In this document: positions 12,200 to 23,500 of the stretch, piece after piece | How positions within the stretch are numbered: position 1 is the first letter of the stretch | How the letters are laid out: the number at the start of each line of letters is the position of its first letter | Assembly: GCF_002234675.1 (NCBI RefSeq) | Contig: NC_019870.2 | Location: 248,001-312,000 of the forward strand | DNA length: 64,000 nt | Origin: Oryzias latipes | Taxonomy: Eukaryota; Chordata; Actinopteri; Beloniformes; Adrianichthyidae | Reading direction: 5' to 3' | Made by a program: the position numbers and the translations under genes | Notes under the pieces: model-generated | The model's input: the letters and a program-made list of their open reading frames with translations, nothing else | Database searches by the model: none | Told to the model about the DNA's origin: nothing

Positions 12200-14870
12200 A
12201 GTAGAATTTTTATTTTCATTTATTTATTTATTCGTTTATTTAACAGGGACAGTGCACATTAAAAGCATCACTGCAATGCACCAGAATTAGCCCAAAGGCT
12301 ATTTTTCATCCGTAGTCCCTGGACAGGTGTTAAAAATTGTCAACCTAAAAACCTAAAAACATCAATTAAGTACATTAATTAAAAATATACATTTACAATT
12401 ATATTATCATCTAAAATACATATACTAATAAAAACATGCACATAGTGAAAACATAAAAAACAAGTATAAAAGACACAAAGGTGATAGAGGGGAGGAGGAA
12501 GGGCAGGTGTTAATCCAGTTCAATGTGAACATGTTTGCTGTGATATGAGCCAGTTTTTTAGGTTCTTTTTAAACAGAGTGTATGTGGTGATGTGTCTTAT
12601 GATGTGAGGGACAGAGTTCCATTCCTGTGCTGCTGTTACGGAGAAGGCGCTCTGGCTGAAGGCACTTCTCCTCAGAGGAACTATCCAGTCTTGTTGACCC
12701 GACCCTCGAGTCACTCTTTGGGAGGATCTTATTTTAACAAACTGACTGAGTGGAGGGGATGACAGACCGTAAATGATTTTATAGAATAGGCATAGTTTTG
12801 TATACTTGATGAAATTCTCCCAGCTTAACAGTTTGTGTTTTTGTAAAATGTCACAGTGATGATGTCTTATTGGTTTTTTTATCCAGTACTTTAATTGTTT
12901 GTTTGTAAAGTGACTCCAGAGGTTTTAATGCTGATTTGTTTGCCTGTGACCATGTAGTGAGACAGTATGTCATGTGGGATAAAATCATTGCATGCATGAA
13001 CATTGTGGCAGCTTGCAGTGACAAATTTGCCCTAATAAATCTAAAATTGGACAGGTTATACCTCACACGGTTACAAACTTTTTGAATTTGTGATTTAAAA
13101 TTGAAAGTTGTATCAATTAGAATCCCAAGGTATTCAAACTTTTCAACAATGTCTATTTTCTTTCCTGCCACAAAAACATCAGCCAGAATATTTTTGCGGT
13201 TTGTTTTGGAAAAGAACATTGCAACTGTTTTGTTTACATTGAGACATAGACTTGACTGCTCCAACCATTTTGCCACATGTTCCATCGTTTCAGTGAGCTT
13301 CTCTGCCACCTCAGATGTGTTATTGCCATGTGAATAAATGACAGTATCATCAGCATACATCTGAGTGTAGACATTTGAACAAACAGAGGGCAGATCATTG
13401 ATGTAGAGTGAAAAAAGTAAAGGCCCTAGAATAGAACCTTGCGGGACACCTGTAGAGATAGGGAGAGGTGAGGAATGACAGTGATTTATCCTAACTGACT
13501 GGGATCTCTTTGACATATATGATTCTATCCATTTTATGGGAATTTGGTTAGTTTAATCAGTAGCTTTTTATGATTTATAGTGTCAAATGCTTTTTTTTAG
13601 ATCAAGAAACACAGCCCCAACTACACCCCCCTTATCCAACAGCTGTTTTATGTTTTCTGTGAAAAAGCAGTTGGCTGTCTCTGTTGCGTGCAGAGCTCTA
13701 AAACCAAACTGCATTGGATGAAGAGAAAAGGATGTATTGTTGAGGTGTTCAATGATTTGTTGGGCAATAAGTTTTTCTGTGATCTTGGACACTGTGGGTA
13801 TGATACTGATGGGCCTGTAATTTGAAAGCAACATGGAGTCGCCATTTTTGTAGATTGGAATCACCACTGATGACTTCCATGCGCTTGGAAATATGGATTC
13901 AGAGATTGATTGATTGAGAATAGTGGTCAAGGGAGATGTTAAGGATGAGCAGAGTTCTTTGAGCACAAAAGTATCCATACCGAATATGTCTTTTGTTCTG
14001 CTTGACTTAAGAGACATGATTGTTTGTGCGACTTCAGTTTCAGTGACAGTCATTAAGTTAAGTATAGGCTCGGTCTTATTTATGGAACAAACATGCAAAT
14101 CGTTAGCTTTAAAACGAGCAATTAAGGAAACAGATTCAATGAAACCTCTGTTGAAGGCATCTGCAACTGTGTCTGGATCATTAGTAGTTTGTCCATTGAC
14201 CTTTATTTCTAAACCTTTTTTACATTTTGTGTCCTTTCCTTCAAGTTTTTTCAATTGGCTCCATGTTTTTTTGGAATCCCCTTTGGCATTCTTAATTATT
14301 GTCAAGAAAAAATCTGCCTTGGCCTTCCGTATGCTTTTTTACCACTTTTTTTCTCAATGTTGTAAATAGATATCTTGGACTATGAGATTTACTTTTGATT
14401 GCATTTTTCAGTGCTAAATCCCTCTCTTTCATCAATTTTGTAATGTCAGAATTCATCCAGGGTAGCTGGTTTTTATTTTGTTTGATTTTGATTCTTGAAC
14501 TGAAGCTTTTAATTATTTCTTTAAGTGTTTTTGTGAATAATTCACAGTCCCTTTCACAGTCAGTTTTCTTTAATATCTGATTCCAGTCGGTTTGATCAAC
14601 AGCATTCTTAAAATCTTCCTTAATTTTTTTTGGGATCCCAATGAAGTCGTGTTCTGTGGCAGTGAAATTAAATCTTTTCTTTGATAGCTTTCTAACTACC
14701 AGGAGGAGATTATGGTCAGAGAGGCCAGCTAACATGTTGTATGTCTTAGTTATTCTTTCTGGACGGTTGCTAAATATTAAATCTATCTGAGTGCTGCTTG
14801 AGGTGGTAATTCTTGTTGGGCCCTCAATTAATTCCACAAGATCAAATTTGTCAGTCACCCGCTTTAATAA
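12200..14870 (-). mobile_element. Degenerate L2/CR1-like LINE (endonuclease tail, RT, 3' UTR)
   Basis: On the minus strand, the frame at 14858-14292 carries the end of an endonuclease domain (SSTQIDLIFSN, then LSDHNLLLV). The frames at 14305-13583 and 13516-12851 carry reverse transcriptase: NYRPISIIP, GVPQGSILGPLLFSLYIND and the catalytic QMYADDTVIYS. A C-terminal piece lies at 12714-12520. The reading frame shifts near 14300 and is broken again between 13583 and 13516, so the element is dead. It is 5' truncated near 14870. The low-coordinate end carries a 3' UTR (CCCTGGACAGGTG, AACAGGGACAGTGCAC on the plus strand) and an ATTTATTTATT tract. It lies between HSDL2 and UGCG. Confidence 0.85.
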
Positions 14871-15059
14871 AACAGATCATTGAACAGCGACCTGCTAGGC
14901 GTCATCAGCTGATGATGTCAGACCCAGAAGTGGAGGAAAACAGTCCAGAAAGGAGCAGAGGACATTCCACTCTCCTCATTAGATGTAAAAAAGGTGCCTG
15001 TCTGGCTTTTTGGCTGATAAGAAGGATAACAAAACAAAAAGAGCTCAGCTAACTCAGAA

Positions 15060-15985
15060 CTAAAGAAGGCTAACTATTAGCCGACTGTTGCTGCCGTCAA
15101 AAAGATCAAAGTCAATAATAAACAAATAGATAAAAATCATTAGGATCAGAATACCCAACTCTGTCTTTTTTGAACTTCCTTTCTTTCTGTTTTTCTTTTT
15201 AACTATGGCTGCAGTCGTCCACCAGTCTACTTTAGCTTCAAGTAGCTTTCTTGATTTTTTGTCCGTCCACATTCTTTACCCACTCTTTTCCTTGCTGGGT
15301 CACGGGGCTCCCACAATCTGTCCCGGCTCCTGTTGGGTGAGACCGGGATGCACCTGGACAGGTGCAGACGCGCCTGTCCCGCCTGTTCTGCCCGCCGCCT
15401 GCTGCCGTTGGCCGGCGGGAAAATGGGAGAGCGGTAGCACCAGGAAAGCAGGGATCCCTCCGCCGCCTGCTCAGGGGTTTTGGTTCTTTTATTGCATCAT
15501 CATCATCATCATCTCTTTCTTGATGAACATGGACTTTTTTACCCCTAAAGAGGGACGTCTGTTGATTTTTCAATCCATTAAATGTGAAGTTTGTCAAAAA
15601 GATTAACTTTCTTTTGTAACTATACTTTATCATCTTTCCAAGACACAAGCCAGCCCAGCAGATATCTAACCAGTTAAAGGTGCTCACAAAATCTGGGTTA
15701 GAATGAGCAGCTGGGATGTTTTTTTACAGCAGTTACTCTGGAATAGAAAATGTGAGCCTCCGTTACGAAGTTTATCAGCTGTTTCTGGAGGACGGTGATC
15801 CAGATCAGGCCGAGTTCCCCTTCAACAGAGCAGTGGAGGGGGGGTCTGGCCCCCCCTCCACTGTCTCCAGGCTCCGCCCCACCTCACGGCCTGCCCACCT
15901 GGTCAGACGATTCCGTTTTTTTATGTCCTTTTTGTTCACCCCCCCCAACACACCACCGGCATAAGACAGGGCACCTAAAGCAACA
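15060..15985. other. Intergenic segment without a recognisable gene
   Basis: Between the two LINE relics. It contains a short (CAT)n run near 15496-15512 and GC-rich blocks around 15360-15470 and 15830-15900. No splice-supported frame or RNA gene was seen. Confidence 0.5.
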
Positions 15986-16580
15986 GACTGATAAAACATA
16001 AAAAAGAGTTCTGAGCAGACATTAAAAGAGGCGAGTCTTTTTTACAAAGTATAACCTGCTCTGCCCCTTCCTGTAAATGGAGTCCATGTTTGCAGACCAG
16101 TTCAGCTTCTTGTCCAGGAGGACTCCAAGGTATTTGTAGTTCTCCACTACCTCCACCTCTGCTCCATCGATGATGCTGTTCCATGGAAGTCCAGCACCAT
16201 CTCCTTTGTCTTGGTGGTGTTCAGGTGGAGGCAGTTTTGTTGGCTCCAGTGCACAAAGTCCTCCACCAGCTGGCTGTACTCCCCCTCCTCACCCTCTTTG
16301 ATACAGGCCACTATTGCTGCGTCATCCGAGAACTTTTGCATGTGGCATGCATCCGAGTTGTAGTGGAAGTCAGCGGTGCAGAGGGTAAAGAGGAGAGGTG
16401 AGAGCACTGTGCCCTGTGGAGCCCCCGTGCTGCCAGTCAGCGTGGAGGAACTGCAATCCCCATTCTGACAGAATGTGGCCTGTTTGTCAGAAAGTCTGTT
16501 ATCCATGACACCAGTTGGAGGTTCACACCAAAGGAGAGGAGCTTCTGCTGGAGAAGGAGGGCCTGGAGAAGTCATTAAAG
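15985..16580 (-). mobile_element. LINE reverse transcriptase fragment
   Basis: The minus-strand frame from 16575 to 16147 contains an RT core: GAPQGTVLSPLLFTL, then FSDDAA in place of the usual YADD box, then QQNCLHLNTTKTKEMVLDF. Downstream (lower coordinates), in other frames, are NYKYLGVLLDKKLNW-type sequence and a short tail. It is a truncated, internally frameshifted copy of a CR1/Rex-like family different from the element at 12200-14870. Confidence 0.75.
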
Positions 16581-16639
16581 AGCATTCTCACAGCACAGCC
16601 CCCGTCTCCAGGTAGGAGAGGGCCCGATGTAGGAGATAC

Positions 16640-18195
16640 AGGACTCTGGTTCCATGTGCATAATGTCTTTGATCATGAATTGAACCGTGTACAGGGGCCC
16701 AGAAAAACCTTATAACAAAAGTTTATATCCGCCACATTTTCAGTAGGAATTAATCATTTGGACGTGTGCAGAACTCTCTAAAATACTGAAGATGACTGTA
16801 GCAGAAGAAATGAGTTCTGTTGGCAACAAACAAAGCTGCAGCATAGAGATGATCATGAAGTGCCTGTTTGCTCATCATTGGTTGAATGCTGTAAAGCTTC
16901 AACTCTTTGTTTTCCTCTTACGCTATCTTCCGCCGTTTTTCGGCACTGAACTTCTACAATTTTTAACCTATTTTAACCATTCTACTATTGAAATGTTCAA
17001 CTCTTATGGCTTAATCCTTTCAGCTATGAATTTCGGTCCTTCATATCCTTGAATTTTTCAAGATATTCCAGGATTTTCCAGGATTTATGCTGAATTTAAA
17101 TACAAGGATAATCCTTGAAAAACCTTTGTTTCTTTTAACCATTGTAACTTCAACATGCTTTCAGCTAGAGACACCGTTCAAACATTGAAATGTTCACAAG
17201 GCTTTGGACTTCAACATAGGTTTTGAACTTATTATGGGATGGCAACACAACCTACTGTTTGGTGGCCATTTTTTTGACAAAATCTGAAGCAATTATTGCA
17301 ATAAACTTTATCCATGGCTGGAACGGAACATATTGAAATTCACTGGATCTGGACATATAAGGAATGTGGGCGTGGTTAGCAAACAAACTTCGTTGCTAAG
17401 GACGTCCAAAGGTTTACTTTTTCCGATTTGTCTGAAACTGACGTCGATTTGTTCGTCATCCCCAGGCGACCCAAACATAAAATGGTTGCTATGGAGATAA
17501 AATCAATAGAAAAGCAGCCATTTTGAAAAAGTGGATTTTCTATCAACTTAGAACATGTAGCTTTTACCAATATGATACTCTCAAACAATGTGTTTTTTTG
17601 AGTCAGTTGATGATTCCAATGCTAGCACTTTTAGCAATTTTAGCAACATATTCAGATTTTCAATAGTACATACATTTTTTCCAACACTTTCAGCTTTAAT
17701 TCTTAACTCCTTCTACAAACTTTGACCTATTTTAGTCATTCTACTACCACAATGTTCAACTTTTTCCGCTTATTCCTGCTAGGACTTTTGATCCTTTAAC
17801 TTTTCAAGGTTTTTCCTGTACAGTTCAGCCATTTCTTCAGCAAATTTAGCTTTCATTCAGCAGTACAGCATTCAACCCTGCATTTTCTTTTGGAAATGCA
17901 GCTCCTAGTTTTATTTTTAATCCGTGTGGTCACAGCTTTTTTGTGGCTGAACGGAGCTGGAAGAAGGGTCAGGATTAGGCTAACACATGCTAACAGCATT
18001 TAGCCTTTGAACATAAATCCATGCAGTCAAAGCCTCAGTCTGCATCTTAGCTGAACGTAAACATGTGGGAATCACATCAGCCTTTATTCTGTCTGGACAC
18101 GACTGGAAACACAAATTCATCTGATTGTTTGCTCGGTTTTCCAGGACTGAGCGGCATTTCTGCTTTTGTGCATTTCCAGAGCCGCTCCTCTGCTC
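16640..18195. other. AT-rich intergenic DNA with probable degraded transposon sequence
   Basis: No gene was found. Phrases such as CATTCTACTATTGAAATGTTCAACT and CATTCTACTACCACAATGTTCAACT recur about 770 bp apart (near 16976 and 17737). The segment at 17820-17910 resembles the ends of common teleost DNA-transposon repeats. This is consistent with an old, internally repetitive element, not classified further. Confidence 0.35.
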
Positions 18196-18248
18196 TGAGC
18201 GAGCTGCCGGTTCTACCGTGGGTGGGGGTAGAACCGGCAGCTCGCTCA
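18196..18248. repeat. Perfect hairpin, 22-bp arms, 9-nt loop
   Basis: The arms 18196-18217 and 18227-18248 are exact reverse complements (arm core GAGCGAGCTGCCGGTTCTAC) around a GTGGGTGGG loop. There is no mismatch in 22 pairs and pairing stops abruptly on both sides. It is in intergenic DNA upstream of HSDL2 and downstream of UGCG. Confidence 0.9.
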
Positions 18249-19655
18249 CCGGACGGACCGGATCAACAATCAGCCTAACCACCTATCAGAAAGAAATTCT
18301 GATCCGATTGAGTCTGATGGGGTCCGAGTATTCTGAACGGCGTGTTTTACATGAGGCTTTTTTCTTCTGATCAGACGTTTATTCCGATTACTTTTGTCCA
18401 GGTAAACGCAGCTAATGGGGGAAATCAGAATACGTTATAACTTTATGTAAAAAGTAAATCACTGATGAAAAAATAAACAGGATTTCTATTTATATGAAAC
18501 TCAGATGACTTTGTCATTAGAAATTCTTTTACTTGAAGCTTTTCTACTGTAATCATTGTGGTTTGAATGCTAAACATCCAGCAGACGTTTGCATTAATGC
18601 AACAAAAGGAGCCATTAAAACATCTGTGGTTCTGATTGGTTGGTGTCTGCAGAACCTCAGTTTTGTTTCATCACAGCAGCCGTTCTTCTGTTTCCAGACA
18701 GACACTTAGAAACTAAAAACAACAATTAAAAATATCAATAATGAAGATATAAAAGAAAAATACAAATATGAGACAATGAAAATTAAAAACCTATTGATAA
18801 AAAATCCATTCATTACAGAACCTTAAAATGAATATTAAATTCATAATAGCACAGACCATACCCAGGGGGAGGGGCTTATTAAAATTCAACCAAATATCAG
18901 GACAACCCAACTTCCTGTTCTCCTTCATCCCAGGTGCCTTTCCCACCTGGTCTCGCCGACGATGCAGGTGAGGCGCCTTGAGTCTTGTGACAAAGATGCT
19001 CCGCCCACAGCTGATGATATCTATCAGAGGAAGGGTGTACATTTCCCTCAGATGATTTGCTCATCAATTTAAACTCTCTGGCTATGGGGGCGGAGCCTCA
19101 TCTGATTGGCTGTAACTGATGCAGGGTCAGCCTCCATCTGGTTTCTGGATTTTCTCATCCTGCCGATTTCTCTATCTCTGAATGGATGGTTCTGAGAGCA
19201 GAAGCTGCCCTGGTTTCCATGGAAACGGACTGATGTGACAGAGTGCTGCCTGCTGGAAGTGCCCCCCCGTTGGACAGGAAGCAGTTTATGAGCCGCTTCC
19301 TGTTCCTTCAACATCTATGCCTCTGAAACAGGAACTCTTCTGTCCCAGCCACTCATGCGCTGTGACATCATTTCCTGTTTGCTTACACCTTTATTCATGA
19401 GTGACGCTTGACGCCTCGTTCTCCAGAGGGGCGGAGGTTGGTCAGAGGCCCCTCCCCTGTGGGGAGGCTTCAGCGGCGTTAAGCGGAGCTGCTGAGCTGA
19501 TGCTCTGATCTTTCATGGGGGCGGGACTTCACTGATGTTTCTAAATGAGTTTGGTTGGAAAATTAAGAGGGGGGGGGTATATCCTTACTCTGTAGGCACC
19601 TCCCACTGTGGACTGAGCCAAACACGTTCCACTGAGTGTTTTCAAAAGGTAAAAC
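18249..19655. other. Intergenic DNA, no gene seen
   Basis: AT-rich up to about 18840, then moderately GC-rich. Both strands were read for splice-supported frames and none was convincing. There is a short G tract at 19568-19577. Confidence 0.5.
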
Positions 19656-19661
19656 TTTATT
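19656..19661 (-). terminator. Candidate UGCG polyadenylation signal
   Basis: TTTATT on the plus strand is AATAAA on the transcript strand, 860 nt after the UGCG stop. A second AATAAA is at 19706-19711. Either could end the UGCG 3' UTR; no transcript evidence is available. Confidence 0.45.
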
Positions 19662-20520
19662 GTTCCTCAGCTGTGACTTTTTTTTTTTCCAGATTACAGC
19701 AAATATTTATTTAAAAAACACACAAACAGCAATGCTACAATCTGATTGGACAACAGCAGAGAGAGTTCATCTGACACCATGATGATGTCATCACCCAAAC
19801 CCTCAGAGGCTACGCTAAGAGCTACAAGCTAGCATGCGCACAGGTGCGCTCAGGTGCGCTCAGGACACCCAAACACAAATGTGGTGGAGCTGCAGACAAA
19901 TGTGTGCCTGGTTTGGTCCGGTGTGTTTCTTCTGAAATGTTTTGACCTTTTTATCAGAACACAGATGCAGAGTCCGACCCAAACAAAGGTTCTGGTTCCC
20001 GCACAGAGGCCCGCTTGGTTTAGTTGGGCAGAAACATGGAGGCGCCAATTACAGGATCGCATTTCATCACTTCGGCGCTGTGGACCTTCAAAACGGTCCT
20101 CGTTCAGGACAGAACAGACACCCGTGCAGTCGGACCACACCATCTCTTTTTTAGTTAAAGGCCTCCTGACCTTTAACCCCTACAGCCTTTGTCATGATCG
20201 TGACGACTGGACTGGTTTCAGTACCGACTTAGTACTTGTAACATAGTTTCCTTAAAAAAAATAAATAATAAAACGTCATGAAGAGGCCAAAAGCAGAAAT
20301 CCTGACAGGGGGGGGGGCTCTGTCTTGATTGATTGACAGTGGTCCTGCATCATCAGTGGGTGTGGCCTGCTGTTTTTTTCATAGCACCAAAAGAAATATA
20401 AATAGGTAAAAAACACAGACTCATGCTCGCACTCACTCCTTTGGTTTTCCTCGACAAAAGAAACCAGCCTGTTCCTGCAGGACGGCGGTACGCCGGAGCA
20501 GCGGTACGCCGCCGGAGCAG

Positions 20521-23500
20521 CTACACGTCCAGGATCTCCTCGGCGGTGCCGCCGCAGCGCAGCCGGTACCGGCCCGTCCTCCAGCTGATGGTGGGGTCCC
20601 ACAGAGCCGACAGGAAGATCTGCACGGCCATGGACTCCCGGATGAACCAGGCCACAGCGAAGTCCAACTTGGAGAAATTCAGGGGGCCGCCCTACAGATG
20701 ATGTCATCAGTGAGTCATGCTTTTACACACCTGCTCCTGATTTCAAAATAAAAGACACCGTACCTGCACTCCGGTCAGCTGGATGTAGTCGGCGATGAAC
20801 CAGGCTAGGCAGTGACACATGAAGAAGACCATCATGTCCCACCTGCAGGGGGGGACACGTTGACATTAACCTGCTGTCACAGGCCGACTGACAGGCCCCG
20901 CCCAGCAGCTGCTCTGTGATTGGACATACCTGAAGACATGATGGGCGGCCCAGCCGATGATGAGGCTGGCGAGGAAGCACTCGGAGACGGGCTCCAGCAC
21001 GGTTCCAGGCAGCATGTTGATCCTCAGCTTGGTCCACCTGCACACAGTTTGGATCAGAACCGGTTTGGGCCTGAGCTTCGGCTGCTGTTCTCGGGCCTCG
21101 TTCACAAAGGTAAACCAGGTGAACACGTGGAGACGGTTCCCGCGTTTCACTGCAGCAGAACTGGAAGTTTGATGTCATAACTGAAACGTCGTGAGCAGAG
21201 CGGCGGGGAAAGACAACACGCCTTTAGCGTGTTCTCGTGTCTACAGCAGGAGAAGACGTTCTAGGACAGAAAGTTTCCTGACGTCCCTGAAATGAGTGCC
21301 GTTCTTTTTCTTCCTGTTAAAGGATTCTGTAGGTGGTTGTTTGCGTTGAAAATACTTTTTGAGCCGTGAAGCCTGAATCGGTGAAATCTTTCCTACTTTC
21401 CTCCTGTTTATGTTTTATGTTATCAACCACCAATGAAACCAGACTGGATCCACTGCAGGAGGAGAACCGCTCTGTTCCTGCTGTCACAGAGCGGTTCTCC
21501 TCCTGCAGTCTAGCTAACGTTCTCATCTCCTGTGGTTCTTCTCTTTATCAAGGAAAACTCAGAACCCTGACAGTAAAATGTGGGGATCAGGTCGTGACGC
21601 GCAGACTTCTGTTTATTTCAAACAACAAACTTAAACGATGCAGCGCTGATCAAATAATAAAAGTAAATAGCCGATCAGTGATTCCATCGAGTCAGACACT
21701 ATAACATCGGGCCGGATTTCCCAACATCCCTACTACAAATCAGACCCTGATCAAAGGCTAACGCAGCTAATGCTAATTTAGATCATGCTAACAATGTCCC
21801 GATACCGGTGAGCTGGATGGCCCCGGTTATGATGGAGAACATTCGAAACTCTAAATCCAGAAAGAAGGCGGTCGATTTGACAGCAGAACAGAGACGCAGC
21901 CATCATGGACCTTCTACCGACCAACACCAGAACCCCACCTATAACTGGGTTCAGCCGGGACAAGGACACCAACAAGAATACAAAAATAAAAAGAGTGGTT
22001 AGAAATTCTGAAGTACGATTCTTTCTTCAGTCACAAGACTCCTTCGGTTCATCACAAAAGCTCAGGAAACAAGACGCTTGGATGATTTTTGCGTCTGAAG
22101 GAGGTGCTGCACGAATTTCTGAAGGGGGAGCGGAGAAGAAGAGCACGCCGGCGTGTCGGCTTCCCCGCCGGCCTGTCGGCTTCCTCGCCGGCCTGTCGGC
22201 TTCCTCGCCGGCCGGTCGGCTTCCTTGCGGGCGTGTCGGCTTCCTCGCCGGCTGCTAAAACTGGATCCAGAGGTTCCTGAACCGCTATAACCGACGTCTG
22301 TGCTCCAGCAGAATCAGCTGACTAATAAACAGCCGGAAAATCTCCTGAAACGCCGAGGAAGATAACCGCGGAGAATAATTATCATCCAGATGAATGAATG
22401 ATGGAGGACATTGTTCTGGAAGAAGATGGCCTCTGGCACTGAACCGATGAAGGTTTTAAGGCCCAGACAGACTCCAGTTCTCTGTGGTACAGTCTAGTGA
22501 TCTGAATTAAAAGGGAGTCCGCTGTTCTTTATTAAACGTTTCGGTGGGACGGCCGAGCCGGTGGGACGGTTCTCCACATTCACGGGTGTCCCTACCTCCC
22601 CCGCATACAGGGGGGACACTGTAATAATCGGTTCGGCTCATAATCACTGAGCACTCCATTTTCATACTCGACATACAGTTTGGACAGAACCACCATCAGA
22701 AATGGACGCCTGCGCGTCATCCATCAAAGCTGAGCAGCTAACGACCACCAGATGACCATAAGACATGTTTTCAGAAGAAGCGCCGTCCTCGAGGTCACCT
22801 GGGGCTGGACTGACGCAGACACTCACCTGATCATACGTGACTGGAACTGACCGATGGAGTATGAGCCAGAGTTCTGCAGCGCCACCTGTGTCGCCATGGA
22901 GAACTTCCAGCCTCTGAGAATAAAACATTGAATGACCACCTGAACGGAGGCGGAGCCCCGATGCAGCACTGCTAACGTGCTAACCTGTCTGCGATAGCTT
23001 TGGCCATGAAGTAATCCTCTGCGATGTACTGAGCGAAGGCGATCAGCCCGCCGGCCTGGTCCAGCACGTCCTTCCTCATGAGGCACGACATTCCTGTTAC
23101 ACACTTGATCCCCGTCACATTGGCTGAGATGTATGAGCGGGGGTGGGACGTCCCGAAGTAGACCTGCACACAGGTGAACACAGGTGAGGCCTGTCAGCAG
23201 AAGCGCTTGATGGCCGAACACGGACACACAAACAAGATGTTCGCCTTGCCTGCTCAAGAGTGGCGGCGAAGCCTTGACGGTCAGCAACGTATGGCAGTCC
23301 GTGGACAAGCCCTACTTTCTCCGTCATCTGATTGGCCAGGTCTGTCAGGGTGTCAGGTTTCACTGCCCCCCCACAAACACTCGTCAGCTTAAACAGGAAG
23401 GGTGGGACAAAAGCATTGATGCCCGGACACTGGGCCTCACCTCGGATCCCGCTGTCACAGATCCACACCAGCTGGTACTTGGCACCTTCGTAACCCGGCA

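Noticed and set aside
21452-21509. microRNA precursor in UGCG intron 7
   Set aside because: The stem is perfect and only 24 bp with no lower stem; real pre-miRNAs have longer, imperfect stems. A mutational foldback is simpler.
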